Shown here one piece after another: positions 1 to 11,241 of a stretch of 64,000 nucleotides of DNA; the stretch's first letter is position 1, and every line of letters begins with the position of its first letter. The notes beneath the pieces were generated by a model that saw nothing but the letters and a program-made list of their open reading frames with translations, made no database searches and was not told where the DNA came from. The position numbers and the translations under genes were made by a program. The stretch covers positions 124,001 to 188,000 of the forward strand of contig WTXD01000036.1 of NCBI GenBank assembly GCA_022496205.1, written 5' to 3'. This DNA comes from Gloeopeniophorella convolvens. Lineage: Eukaryota > Basidiomycota > Agaricomycetes > Russulales.

Positions 1-2038
1 TGCTGGTACGGTACGCCCCATCGCAATACGTAACCTCTGGAGCCCGAACGACGATCCGCGGGCCGCAACGAGGCGACGATTGACCAGTGAGGCACACGCG
101 CGCCCTTCCTTCGACCGTGGTGTAGGTCTAGTGACCGGTTGACCCCGCAAAACCGCGTTCGGTCTGTCCATGTGCTCCTCTAGGCGGCTGTTCCATCGAG
201 ACGTGATGTCGTACTCAATAAACATGCTCTTCCCTTCAAACGTCAGTGCGGCGCCTGCCGCGGCGGCACCATAATCGTCCCCGTGCCTGTAATTGAGCTG
301 TGGCTCCCGCATCGTGTGGCCGTGGCGAAGGCTAATCCTAGGAGCCCGCCAACCCCTGGGCGTAATGACGGACGGCGCGCCGCTGGCACATGACATCCCA
401 ACGACTTGCACGAGGACTCGAGGACGTCTGGCGCGCGACGCCGAATACAGCCTTAATGCGCACGCGACCGCAACCCCAACGGCTTGCTGCATGGTGTCGC
501 CCAGCCGACGACGCGCCAATCCTTCCGGACTTCCCAGGGTTCTGCTACCCTGCCACAGACACCGAAGCAGCAGGTGCGTAGCATACAGCCTCCGAGATGG
601 CATGACACCCCGGACCACACGCACAGTGCCAGGGAGCTGTCGTGGAATGGAACACACGCATCGTGTTATTATGGTGCGGCGCAGGATGCTGCTTCTCTGG
701 CGGACAGGCAGGCAGGCTCGGGGACCCTGTCCAGCGCTGCGAGCAAGTGTAGTAATGCCGGCATGCGCCCTGGAACCCGCATGCTCGCGCGTCAGGAGGC
801 CCGACGCGGGGCGCGCGTGTTTGCTCTCTCGAGATGCGCGCCTCTGCCGTTACGGGTTACGCCACACGAGGTTTGCACCGTTCACGCAACTGATTCACTT
901 GGTCGTCGAATCGCGCTGGTCCAATGCTGACTTTTCGTGCAGTGCCCGCGAACGCCCCGCGCGCGCCGGTGACTCAGCGCGAGCCGCAACTTGTCTTACT
1001 CAGTGCGCGCACTGCGCGCGTCCATCCCAGCCACCGTCCTGAGGGACTCGACCTGCGCTGAGTCAGCCTCTGCACGCAGCTCCGGTAGGCTCCAAAGAAC
1101 ATGACCACGGTACCGGTATAGAAGCCTCTTCGGAAGCAGTGCTATGCTTTGGTGCTTGCTTCTTTGTGCTCTCGGTATCTGTTGGGGGCCTGGAGCCTGC
1201 CTGCGCGCACTGCGCATCAAGGATCAGGCAACTCAGGCTGGCAGGCGCACGCCTTTAGTCCCGACGATACCCACGGCCTGCAGTACTGCAATAGCTCCTC
1301 TGTCTGTCCGAGTTGACGAGAGTCGAAGAGCGGATCGACGCGCGGGGCCCGACGGCATTATGTACGAGTACGTACTGGTATTCTATCCCGCTTCTACTTT
1401 CAGGGTTCACTTAGGTTCTGTTCTATGTACGTTCTTTTGTTCTGTTCTGCCCGTGCGGGCCATGTTCGTGCACCCAGCCCTCGATCCCGACTATCTCCAT
1501 TCACGCACATGTTCTCGTTTCAGGCGCGCGCGGAGCGCAGTGAATAACAAACACTCGAGCCCCCGAGAACTTTCAGGCCGGAGGGAAGGCAGCCGGGCTA
1601 AGGATACGCCACGAACGTGCGAGCGAGTGCAGGGCCAAGCAGCAGCGATCGATGCGCACAGGCACGGGCTGCGCCGGCCATGAGCATCACGATGCATATC
1701 CATGACGCGCTAATATGCTAGAGTTCAATGACCGGGAACGACCGAGGACGGGCAAAAGTTCAGGTTTCGACCATCGGGAGCTGAAGATCAAAGCCCGTGA
1801 ACCTCTAGGTTAAAGTTCGACGTCGACGGGCCCTGGGCGAGCCGCAGCTGCGCTCGATCCCCAAGTCCAAACTCTAATAATCTAGCTCAGAACCGTGCTG
1901 AGTTGAATCTTGCTTGCGATCGATCCGGCAACTCTGGCGCCGAACTGTCCTTCGTAGCACCACTAAGTATGTCCAACAAGACCGTCTATGACAGAGGCCT
2001 GCTGCCTGCCGACAGAGACCGCACCCGCATCCGGAACC
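1..2038. other. No supported gene
   Basis: Open frames here (for example 293-1042 and 1144-1683) are rich in Arg, Pro, Ser and Cys, overlap on both strands, and show no domain, splice pattern or internal paralog. I see no tRNA, repeat array or transposon end. It may be intergenic or decayed sequence. Confidence 0.5.
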
Positions 2039-2485
2039 ATGAGCACCCTCACCACGGACGAGCAAGGTATCTTCCACTGGCGGCTATATCTCATCTTAGC
2101 GCCCGACCCGTCCCCGACCGCCACTGGCGCGAGCCAGTCCGTCCTCTTTGATATGATACCAACAAACCCGCCCACCGGCACGCTGCTCGTCGCCAGCAAC
2201 CCGCCGCAGACCTCCGGCGCGCGCGTCAAGATCGAGCTGCCGCTCGAGACCGCGGGCGCGCCCACCGTCAGCCGGCTAGTCGATCCCTTCGTCTAGAGGG
2301 GCATGGACCGCTACAGGTCTGACGAGACGGGCGTCGGGTGCTTGTACTGGATCCTTGTCGGGGTGCAGCACCTGCTGGATGGGGAGCTCGTCGGGCCGCA
2401 GGCGGTCGAAGCCCTGCGCGCGCGAGCAGACTGCACTCCATCCGGAGAGACATCCGATGCCTCTCAGGCGGGGCACGTTCTACTT
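2039..2485 (+). pseudogene. DUF7770-like protein, broken by an in-frame stop
   Basis: The frame opens with ATG at 2039 and reads a compact protein with an HWRLYLIL start, an LFDMIPTNPPTGTLL core, and after the break MDRYRSDETGVGCLYW. From memory this order (a short beta-rich N-terminus, 'PPTGTL', then 'RYR.D.TG.GC.YW') is that of a small fungal family now called DUF7770. The family name is recollection; the function is unknown. An in-frame TAG at 2294-2296 separates the two conserved blocks without any change of frame, at a place where the family reads straight through. No intron with good borders bridges it. The simplest reading is a nonsense-mutated pseudogene or a recent loss-of-function copy. 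Downstream coding character fades after about 2485. It stands alone, with no neighbour that suggests a role. Confidence 0.5.
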
Positions 2486-2499
2486 ATGGACCCACGTGT

Positions 2500-4333
2500 A
2501 TGCATACTCTGGGTTTCGTGGATGAGAAGTAGAGTCGAATGGGGCACGGTCTATGTATCTTGCATGAAACGTCTCCGGTGTCCGGTATCAAGAGCGACAG
2601 CAGTAGGATCCAGGCCTGCATGTGTAAATACCAGGGAAGAACCAAATCTACATGTATCTCCAAAAGTTGTCCTCATTTCGAGCTGAGCGTGCAGCACATC
2701 GAGCAGACATCAAGCCAGAAACTAAGCTCGTCGTACAAGACTCTGACAGACGACCAGAAAGCGAGCATCCAAGGCAGTTCAAGATGGCACGACTCGTGAG
2801 GAACCTGCTCTCCGGGATTACGGGGTCTGGAATGGAAGCACAGCTTCAAGACAAGTGGCCACAAGTCCAAGTCCGGGCTCACGTTCACGTTCAAGCTCAA
2901 GTTCAAGTTCGCTGCGAAAACTTCTGGGGCCAACTTGGGGCCAACTTGTGCGCGACGTGGCGATCCCGGACCGCAACGAGCCGGGCGCGAACGTGACCCT
3001 AACCCGACCGTCATCAGAGCATCTAACAGCACAGAGTCCTCCAACTGCACGCATCGAGTTCCGAGCGACCAAGCGGGCACCAATCAACCGTGCTCGTACG
3101 CGGCCCCAGTCACTACGATACCCAACACCAGAATACATACATAGATCCCCGACACCGCAACGCACGAGGCACCTGGTCGAGATCCGTTTCGGTTCCTAAC
3201 GGATCCACGAACTGAATGGATGAGAGCGGCATCCGGGGGCCTCGGGCACCATGCACACCCTGTTCTGTTCTTCTGTGCTTCTCTTCTGGCCGCACTCGCG
3301 ATCGCTGCTATCCCCATGCGCGCGCGCGACGCTGCGAAGGCGGTGGATGGCCGACGCAGCAGCAGCAGCAGCAGCAGCACCCCGGCGCCCGAGATCTAGA
3401 GTCGATCGCGACGTCGGGCGGGGCTCAGCTAGGAGGCGGCGCGCGGGCCAAGGATGCGCCGTGTGCGTGCGCGGGCACAGTGGAGCACGCACGGCACTAT
3501 TGTGCTGCCGGGCCCCAGGGCGAGCAGAGACGCAGCGGTCAGCGCGAGAGCGACTCGGAGGCGCAGTCACCGTGACTCTGCTCGTTCATGCACATGCGCA
3601 CCAGTGCGCAGCAACTTATGTAACGCGCTGCACACCCTGGTGGTAAGCAAGCACATGCGCGCAGGTCGACCGGAGTGCGCAGCCCTGCGGCTGCGACATC
3701 TGCATCAGAACTGCTGTCTGTCTGTCGTCTGCACGACGGACGGGCCTGCACGCAGCGCTGCATACTCATAACATAACGCGGGCTTCAAGCCCGGAGCAGA
3801 AGCGCGCGGTGCGGCGGGCCGGGGGCGGCACGCACGGCAGTCGCGCGCGCCTCGCCGGGCTTCTCAGACGCACGCATCTCTGGCGTAAGTTATGACTTGT
3901 GCATCGCGAACGCTCTCGTCACGGCGCGCGAGCATGTTCGACGGCGCCACCGCGCGCGCAGAAGCGTCCAGCAGCCAGGCCGGTCTCTGGGGGCCGCGCG
4001 GCGCGGTTCGACTCGGGCAGGGGGCGCGCACGGAAAGAGAAACACATGTCCATATAAGTACACGGATCTCTGAGCCAGACAGCCCCTGCACTGCGGGGGC
4101 CGGCCGGCCACGCGTGCGCGGATGGAGCGCCACATTGCGGACGGGGAGCACAAACGAATGAATACGTCATGTATGTTATGGTGATGGGTCTGGGCGGACA
4201 GAGACGCATCGAATGGACCACGCGCGAGGCGGGAGGCTGGTTGGAGACATAAATAGACCTGTCGGCGAGAAAGAAACATACCGGCGCGGCGATGGCATGG
4301 CCGTGCATCGGCGGGCGAGCGAGCGGGCGCAGC
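2500..4333. other. No supported gene; contains a short (GCA)8 tract
   Basis: About 1.8 kb with only overlapping low-quality frames. Around 2820-3000 there is purine/pyrimidine-simple sequence, and at 3356-3379 an eight-unit GCA microsatellite. The segment ends at the 3' end of the minus-strand TAF11 gene. Nothing else can be supported. Confidence 0.5.
3356..3379. repeat. (GCA)8 microsatellite
   Basis: Eight uninterrupted GCA units lie in non-coding sequence. It is a simple repeat and a likely length-polymorphic site. Confidence 0.9.
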
Positions 4334-5355
4334 TCAGCGCGTGAAGAGCCGCTTTGCGCGCAGGGGCCGCGCGGCGCCGACGCGCCCGGTCTCCTGCTGG
4401 TACGTGCGGTACGCCTCGCGCAGGTGGTCCGGGGATAGCGGGCCCTTGTCGCCGCGGCGCGCCTGCACGGCGCGCGCTGGGACGCGTTTCAGCGGGCGCG
4501 GGAGGCATCGGCGACGTGCCACGCACCCTTTTCGACGATCTCGCCGACGAAGACCTTGGTGAAGCCGGCGACGATCTGCGCGACGGGCATGGAGACCTGC
4601 TGGCCGAGGCTCTGCTGTATGACCTGTGGGGGGTGAGCACTCCGGGTGGGCTACGAGGTGCCGGGCGCACCTTGCGGACGGCCTGCTTGGGCAGGGCGTG
4701 CCGGCGATACGCCTCGAAGCGCTCGTACTGCTCGGGCGTAAAGTTGTCCATGAGTACCCTACGACCGATCAGAGCGTGAGCAAGCAGACGGAAGTGGTGC
4801 GCACTTGAGGTTGTCCTTGGACTGGCTCTGCCAGGAGAGCTGGGCGGAATAGTCGTCGTCGGCCATCGCGGGGAGCATGTCGTCCTCGGCCTCGGCCTCG
4901 TCCTCCATCGCACCTAGCGGTCGCTGCACGCCTGCGGCGGCACCTGTGGTGCTGGGCCCGGCGACGGCGGCATCTGTGGCTGGTGCTGCGGGAGTGGCAC
5001 CTGCGGTGGCAGGGGAGGTGGCGGCGGGGGAGGCGGAAGCGGCGGCGACTGCGGAGGCGGCAGCGGTAGCGACAGCGACAGAGGGAGCAGCGACGGGCTG
5101 GGCCCAGTGCAAGGGAGATGGGGTTGCCGGGCTTGTTGCGGCGCTGGGAGCTGCGCTGGTGGTTGACGCGACGTCAGACGCAGTGGCAACACGGGGCGAA
5201 TCTGGTCCTCCGCCGCGCGGCTTGCGCCCACGCTTTGCGCCTGTGCCGGCGCCGCGGGGACGTCCCCTGGGTGTTGCAGATGCGCCGGGGTTCGCAGGGC
5301 TGGCGGGGATGAAGGTGCGCTGAGGGGTCGGGTAGCCGGGGAAGGGCGAGGCCAT
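4334..5355 (-). CDS. TFIID subunit 11 (TAF11), histone-fold protein
   Basis: TAF11 pairs with TAF13 through a histone fold inside the general transcription factor TFIID, in the nucleus. I read four exons: 5355-4805, 4758-4671, 4623-4527 and 4476-4334, all with GT..AG borders. The first exon encodes about 180 residues of Pro/Ala/Ser-rich low-complexity sequence ending in an acidic patch (EDEAEAEDD). The rest is the conserved C-terminal fold: FTPEQYERFEAYRRHALPK, then VIQQSLGQQVSMPVAQIVAG and KVFVGEIVEKAR, then GPLSPDHLREAYRTYQQETG, ending in KRLFTR. The start is the ATG before SPFPGYPTPQ. Homologs share the tail, while the N-terminus is variable. The gene is divergent from the zinc-finger gene starting at 5507. 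The fold is complete with no lesions, so it is probably functional. Confidence 0.93.
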
Positions 5356-5506
5356 GGCGGAGGGGAGCGAGGCGGCAGGTTTCCTTTTATGGTCGTGGCG
5401 GGTTGGTTCTGCTGGATCGTCGCGAGGTCGACTCCGGAGTCGGAGAGGATCAGCGCTCAGCGTCCGCAAAATATTCGCGGGTCGTCGCACGCACAACTCG
5501 CAACTG
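5356..5506. promoter_or_regulatory. Shared divergent promoter of TAF11 and the Iec1-like gene
   Basis: Only 151 bp separate the two start codons, which face away from each other. Both products are nuclear transcription or chromatin factors. No single TATA box stands out. The assignment as a bidirectional promoter follows from gene order alone. Confidence 0.5.
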
Positions 5507-6595
5507 ATGGCACGCAGCCTTTATAGCATCTCGCCCTCCCCCGGGCCTCGCCACACCGCCTTTGACGACGACTCTTCGTCCGCAGACGGCGCGACTTCAA
5601 ACTTTGGCGACTGCCACCCCCAGACAGCGCTCACCCCTCCCGTCCAGGCTCCCCTGCACACCCCGCACAGCTCCCCGCACAGGGCCACGAGAGCGTCATC
5701 TGCCAGTGGGAGGACTGCGGCAACGAGTTTGACGACCTCGCCACCTTCATCCGCCACCTCCACCAGGGTGCGCCCCCGCGCCTGCTCTCTCCTGGCTTCG
5801 CGATTCCGCCGACAGGCGCCCTGACGTTCCTAAAACCCCTGCAGATCACATAGGCGTGCACAAATCCAACTACACCTGTGAATGGGCCACGTGCACCCGT
5901 CGTGGCCTCCCGCAGACTTCCCGCTTCGCACTTATCTCTCACCTCCGATCCCACACCGGCGAAAAGCCCTTTACCTGCGAGCTCCCCGGTGCGCGCCCCC
6001 CGCCCCTGCCCTATATAAGCCCTGCCTGACCCCGCCTGCGCGGCCCCCTCTCCCCCCGCGCCACGCAGAGTGCGACAAATCCTTCACCCGCTCCGACGCC
6101 CTCGCAAAACACATGCGCCTCCAGCACGGCGTCGAAGCCGGCGCGCCCGGCCGCGGCGGGAGCCGCAAGCGCAAGCGCGGCGACCGCGACGAGCCCGCGC
6201 GCCCCGGCACGTCCGCGCACGCCCACGAGCCCGCCGGCTTCACCACCTTCAAAGTTGAGCCGCACGCCCCGTCCGACGCGCACCAGCCCTCCGAGCCGCG
6301 CGGGGCCGCCACCCCCGGCGCGGACGACGCCCTCGCGCGCGGCCGCTCGCCCAGCCCGGGCGACGACGCGCTCCCGGCGCACCTCGCGCAGGAGGCCGAC
6401 CCCGCGACGGGGCTCATCCGCGGGCGCTCGCCCGCGATGGTGCAGTACCTGCTGATGAAGGCCAAGCTCCGCTACGCTACCGAGCAGCACTCGGTGCTCA
6501 TCGAGGAGCTCCGCGTCGCGCGCGCCGAGGAGGGCGCGCTGCGCATGGGCAAGGATGACGCGCTCGACTCCGTGATGCGGATGGAGTTCGGGTGA
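5507..6595 (+). CDS. C2H2 zinc-finger protein, Iec1/INO80-subunit-like
   Basis: This reads as a three-finger C2H2 protein. The finger exons join as CQWEDCGNEFDDLATFIRHL, then HKSNYTCEWATCTRRG with SRFALISHLRSHTGEKPF, then CDKSFTRSDALAKHMR. The first two fingers with the 'W..C...' spacing, the TGEKPF linker and a third finger followed by an acidic/basic linker and a C-terminal helix (YLLMKAKLRYATEQH) are the pattern of fungal Iec1, a subunit of the INO80 remodeller. That name is from family knowledge, not a search. Introns are clear at about 5762-5846 and 5981-6068; the first intron, before the finger block, is less certain. The annotated stop is at 6593-6595. A Gln/Pro-rich open stretch at about 6671-6780 could be a further 3' exon, but I could not join it in frame. 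Confidence 0.75.
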
Positions 6596-8239
6596 GCCCT
6601 GGTCCCTCCCCCTCCCCCCCGCTCTCCCGCCGTCATCCAACGCTGACACGATGTGCCGGGGGACGCCCAGCCCGACGGTAGATCCCTGCTCGCAACTCCC
6701 GGGGCCCCGCAGCAGCAGCCGCAGCACCCGGGGCCATATCCCCCGGCCGAGGGGTACGCTCCACCTGACAGCCACCAGTGACCGCACGTACGTCCGTGTG
6801 TGCGGGCTGCCCGCTTCTGCGCCAGGCCCCGGCTGTGCGCAAGATCCGGGGGGGGGGGGGCGTTGCTGCGGCCAGCGGTGGGGAGCCCGAGTCGTGTCGG
6901 ATCGTCTGTCTTGTCGTCTGTCTAGAACGGCTGCGTGGGGCGGCCAGCCCGCGCGTCCCAGCCTCGTTTTATTAGCACAGCCCGCGCGCGGCCGCTCTGC
7001 TGCCCGCCGCGCGGCCTGCGTGTACCCGAGTACCTGACCCTACTGTATAATCGTCTTTGGACGCCGCCCCGGCGTCGCATCTGCAGCCGTTTCCCTCCAC
7101 CGCTGTGCCGTGCAACCGACTGCAACCGTCGCAACTACTCCCAAATCCGTGCGCCCGCGCGTGCGAGATGTTTCGCCTCTGCCGCCTCGTGGCCGCCGCC
7201 CGCCCGTACAGGCTGTACGCGCCGGATGCAGAGGGCTGCGCCCCAGGGCAGCGCGGAAGAAGGCGCCATCGCCCGTGCGCGTTCCGTCCGCCCCGAGTCT
7301 TCGCGCCGCCGTTGGGGGGAAGCCCCGCGTTTCCCATGCACGTGGCCCCCCACCTGCGTCGTCGCAACAATCAACAGGTGTGTGATGCCTGCCTGCCTGC
7401 CCAGTGCCTGCCTTATCGCGCGCCGCGCACGCCGGCCAAAGCGCCCCGGTCGCCGTTAGCGCGTCACATTCGGTGCGCGGGGCGCGGGGCTTCGCTGTCC
7501 CGCCGCAAGGGCCTAGGGGCACTTAAGCCCCGCGCGTGCACAGTTCGGCGCGGACGTGCGGGCTGCGATGGTCGGCGGTTGACGCGAGCAGCGTTGACAC
7601 ACGCGCACCGGGCGTTCAATTGCGTAGTGCTGTGCGCGCGGGCGTGCCTCCGAGCGGCGCGACCGATGCCGAGGAGTATCTTGGCCGCGCGCGCCCTCCG
7701 AGCCCGCGGTGGCGTGGAAACGCGACACGCACCGCACCGGCAACTCGCAGCCGGACGCGCCTTGGCTTGGCCTTGCACTCTGCTCGAAAAGAATGACCCG
7801 CTTCGACACAGGGCCGCGGGTGCGTCGCACAAAGGATCCGCGTGCAGTGGGCGCCACCCGTGCGTGCGTGGCCAGACCCCGCGCGTGCGCGCGCACGGTG
7901 CTCCTGAGGATCGCGCCTCGCCATCATTCGCGCAGCACGGACAAGGCAAGCGTCGGACTTTGATTCCAAGAAAGGAAGGCGCGGTGGCGCGGCGCGGCAC
8001 GCGACTTTGTCTGCGCGACCGTGGCCAGTCCATTGTGTGCGCACCAAGGCGACAACAATGGGCGCAGCGCACGCGGGCGCAGGTGTGGCGGGGACGCTTT
8101 AAAGCGGCGTGTGGCTCTGTGTCCCGGCACACTCCTGCTCGCTCACCCCCAACATTGTCATCGACGCCCACCAGCCCATTGTAGCAACGATCACCTGTGA
8201 CTATCACCACACATGCCCACACCTACATCCAAGAACACC
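6596..8239. other. Intergenic, no supported gene
   Basis: Long but Arg/Ala/Cys-heavy frames (for example 7057-8184) overlap equally long ones on the other strand, which is typical of GC-rich non-coding DNA. A run of twelve or more G at about 6850 is a simple repeat. The region holds the 3' end of the zinc-finger gene and the promoter of the gene at 8240. Confidence 0.5.
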
Positions 8240-9997
8240 ATGTCCCTCCGCACGCGCCCGCTCCGCCGACAAGCCACCGGGATGCCCCGCGCCGCGCCCA
8301 AGGTACGCGCCCCCTCCCCGCACCTGCCGCACCTCACGCACGGCTGACCGCCGGCCCCCGCGCAGCCGCTCCTCGCGGGCCGCCCGCTGCAGCGCGAGCG
8401 CTCGATGCGCGTCCCGGCGATCGAGAACGACATGCTGAACCGCCTCGGCGTGGCCCGCGCGGACAAAGCCGCGCTGCTGGCCGCGCGCAGCCCGCGCAAG
8501 GGCCTGCTCGCGCAGCGCGCCCGCAAGGCCGAGGCGGACGCGCTCCCCGCCGCGGGCGACTCGCCCGACGTGCTGCAGGCGCCCGCGCCCGAGCCCGCGG
8601 ACAAGACGCCCGGCGGCGCGCAGACACACATCAAGGACGAGGACCCGCGGACGACTCGGACGACGACGCGCTCCTCCAGACGCCCGAGGGAAGGCGGCTC
8701 TTTGCGATCCCCGGCGTGCCCGCCAAGGCCGGGCCGTACCCCTCCCCCGAGGACGACGTCGAGTTGTACGGCGATCCCGCGGAGGCGCGCGCTGCTGCTG
8801 CTGCTGCGCTGAAGGACGCGCTGATCCGGTGCATCGACGCGCACCGCGACGGCGGCGTCCTCGAGTTCATTCGTGGGCTCCCGCACGACGACGTCTGCGC
8901 GCTCGTGACCAGCTCCATACGCGCGTGCTACCGCGCGGCCCGCGAGGACGCCGACGAGCCAGACTCGCCGGACGACGCCGGAGGGGGCGATATCTCGCCG
9001 ACGCTCGAGAGGATGTGGGTCCCCGTCCTGCGTCTGGTATCCGCGCAGCGCGGTGTTTCCTGACGCGGGTTACGACAGGGCGAGGCGCGAGCGCGCCCGG
9101 CTGGCCCCCGGCACGCAGGGCGCGGCCCCGGCGGCGCGCAACAAGGGCAAAGGCAAGGCGAGCGCGGACCCCCTGCCCGCCCTCGAGCTCCCCCTCGGCG
9201 CATCCGAGCGCGCGCCCCTCTTCGCCCCGCAGCAGCCCGGCGAGCCGTCCACGTCGCGCAAGCGCGCGCGCTCCGCCGACCCGGGCCCCAGCGCGCCCTC
9301 CAAGCGCTTCAAGCACGACGAGCCCGGGCTCGAGCCCGAGCCCGCGCCTCCGCGCCCCCTCCGCCGCGAGGGCGCGTTCAACCTCTCGCTCGGGCTGCCC
9401 GCCGTCGCACACACCGAGCACGACGCCGCCCACCTCGCGCGGCACGCCGTGCAGAAGGACCTCCTCCGCAGCCTGCTCGACGAGCTCCACGCGCACGACG
9501 CCGCGCCCGCCTCCGCCGCCGGCAGCATCGTGCTCAACGGCGCGCCGCACGCCGCGCGCGACGCGCTCGTGCGCCGCTGGGCCGCGCGGCGCGACGCCAA
9601 GGTGCCGCCCGGGGACTCGACGGCCGACCGCGTGCGCGCGCTCGAGGAGCTCGTCTTGCGCGCGCGCGCAAAGGCGCACCGCCGGCGCGTGCGGCGCGCG
9701 CTGCGGCTCGGGCTGCCCGAGCCGGCCGCGCCGGCGCTCGATGCGGTGAACATCTGGCGCGAGATGTGGGACGAGGAGGCGGAGTACGAGGCGTCGTGGG
9801 ACGTGCCCGGGGTGGACGCGGGCGCGGAGGAGGCGGAAGCGGAGGAGGAATTCGCCCCGGAGGACGTGTCGGAGCCCGACTCGGACCCGGAGTGGGATGC
9901 GCGCGAGTGGTGCCGGCCTGACTTTAGGAAGGACTATGCGCCGCGGTTTGACGTGGTGGAGTACCCGGTCGAGCCGCAGTATTGGACGGTGTACTGA
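8240..9997 (+). CDS. Unknown basic/acidic nuclear-type protein (possible frameshift)
   Basis: I do not recognise this protein. The ATG at 8240 opens a 21-codon exon ending at a GT donor, followed by an exon starting PLLAGRPLQRERSMRVPAIE after a short intron. Later parts include a helix-rich segment (LKDALIRCIDAHRDGGVLEF), a likely nuclear signal (SRKRARS..PSKRFKHDE), and a very acidic C-terminus ending in a WDAREW..DFRKDYAPRF block and a YWTVY end. At about 8645-8655 the good reading frame shifts by one base inside a CCC run: DDSDDDALLQTPEGRRLF is in another frame from the preceding THIKDEDP. That is either a missing C in the assembly or a true lesion. The join near 9040-9065 could not be fixed. 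A role in chromatin or transcription is only a guess from composition. Confidence 0.55.
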
Positions 9998-10423
9998 TAC
10001 TGCGGATGGAAGGCGGGAAGGTTCAATGTGCTCTGCGATGCGTTTTCTCTCTACAACTGTTGTTTCGTTCGATTGCATGACTGAATTTGTTGCTGCGAAT
10101 GTACTGCTGATATTTACGACGTGGACGACTTCTTACTACTGCTCTCGGACTGTCTCAATGGCATGATGACTGGTTTGCAGTTCTCAAGTACTCGCCTCGT
10201 GGACAAGGCTGGCTTGGGGCTGAAACCCTGGCACAAGATCGCGCGCGCGCGCTGCCCTGACTGTAGTCAAACACATGTTGGCTATGGCTGAATACCTGGC
10301 TGCACCAGGGTGCTATGTAAATTGCATATCTGGTTTCATCTGGTGCGCGACCTGCGTGGACGTTGTCAATTACAATGTTACAGCTGGCGACAAAACGATA
10401 AGTAGGCCCGCAAGCAGTTGCGT
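9998..10423. other. Intergenic flank of the mobile region
   Basis: This stretch holds the 3' end of the upstream gene and no further coding signal. It ends at the outer inverted repeat. An octamer CCCGCAAG at 10407-10414 recurs just outside the opposite repeat. Confidence 0.5.
10407..10414. repeat. Left copy of candidate 8-bp target-site duplication
   Basis: CCCGCAAG lies 9 bp outside the left 27-bp inverted repeat, in direct orientation with 25253-25260. Eight-base duplications are known from several cut-and-paste superfamilies. A chance match is possible. Confidence 0.35.
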
Positions 10424-10450
10424 ACTTTCCGCATAGTTTTCACACGCCGG
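10424..10450 (+). repeat. Left outer 27-bp inverted repeat
   Basis: It is identical to the reverse complement of 25218-25244. It is followed inward by sequence with telomere-like TTTAGGGCTGG..TAGGG words. Confidence 0.85.
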
Positions 10451-10731
10451 GCCGGTGTTCCCGATCAATTTCCGGCATTCCCCGAAGGTACTTTAGGTTT
10501 AGGGCTGGCTAGGGCTGACCAAATATATAGTTTTTATTGTATGGTATAATGTGAATGACAACACTTTTTTGAACCGAGTAATAACAATGACAAGCACTTT
10601 TTCACACCTGTAATTGAAGTGACAAATCATATTGTTATTAACTTTAAGTCTGTATCTACAGTATACTAGGGGGATGTTGTAGGGAAGGGAGGGAATCTGC
10701 CGCAAAGGAAGGAACTGACTTAGGAAGTAGA

Positions 10732-10753
10732 GCCACGCCCGTTAGAGCGCGGC
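10732..10753 (+). repeat. 22-bp motif copy 1 (GCCACGCCCGTTAGAGCGC-GGC)
   Basis: This is one of four copies of a GCC-n6-GT(C/T)AGAGCGC(A/G)GC motif; the others are at 10879-10900, 24205-24226 and 24324-24345, all on the same strand. Copy 1 and the copy at 24324 share about 70 bp of further similarity downstream, including CGCCACGTC. Confidence 0.6.
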
Positions 10754-11066
10754 GGGGAAGCGAGGAGGGGCGCGTCGGCGCGCCACGTCACGGCCGCGTC
10801 GCTGAGCGCAGGGAGTCGTCACGGCGATAGGGGTGGCGGTGAAAGAGTGGGTGGGCCGTCCCTGGGTGCAGTTATGTGGCCACAGTCGTCAGAGCGCAGC
10901 CGCGGCAGCCCGATGCAGTGCTTGAAGCCATGCGCACGGTCGTGAGGCGGCGGGGGCGGCAAGGTGAATGCAAGGCCGGGGACGCCGTCCTCGACCGAGG
11001 GAGTGGGGCTAGTCTCGGATCCAGCCGTTGTAGCGCCCAGTCAGGCACGCCTGCACAAGGTCGCTA

Positions 11067-11109
11067 CAACGTCTGGGGCATTTCGTCCAGGCACGGGGGC
11101 TCGGTGACA
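11067..11109 (+). repeat. Unit A left terminal inverted repeat
   Basis: It matches the reverse complement of 16980-17022 with about two mismatches, and more loosely both ends of unit B. It overlaps the inner arm of a 15-bp hairpin with 11021-11035. Confidence 0.8.
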
Positions 11110-11241
11110 GGGTGTCACATTCACATGACTTCACATGACTTCACCTGACTTCCCATCATCGCTTGTAATACATATTTTCTAATGTGGACACATCATTGTC
11201 AGCAAATATGTGTCAGAGTTCGGACCAGATGAGCCGGACCA

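Noticed and set aside
7057..8184. Long plus-strand frame of 375 codons
   Set aside because: Arg/Ala/Cys-heavy composition, equally long overlapping frames on the other strand, and no splice or motif support; this is typical of GC-rich non-coding DNA.
11121..11150. Three TTCACATGACT-like repeats taken as a possible CRISPR-like array
   Set aside because: Only three adjacent decamers without spacers, in a eukaryotic genome; it is a short tandem repeat inside the terminal region of unit A.
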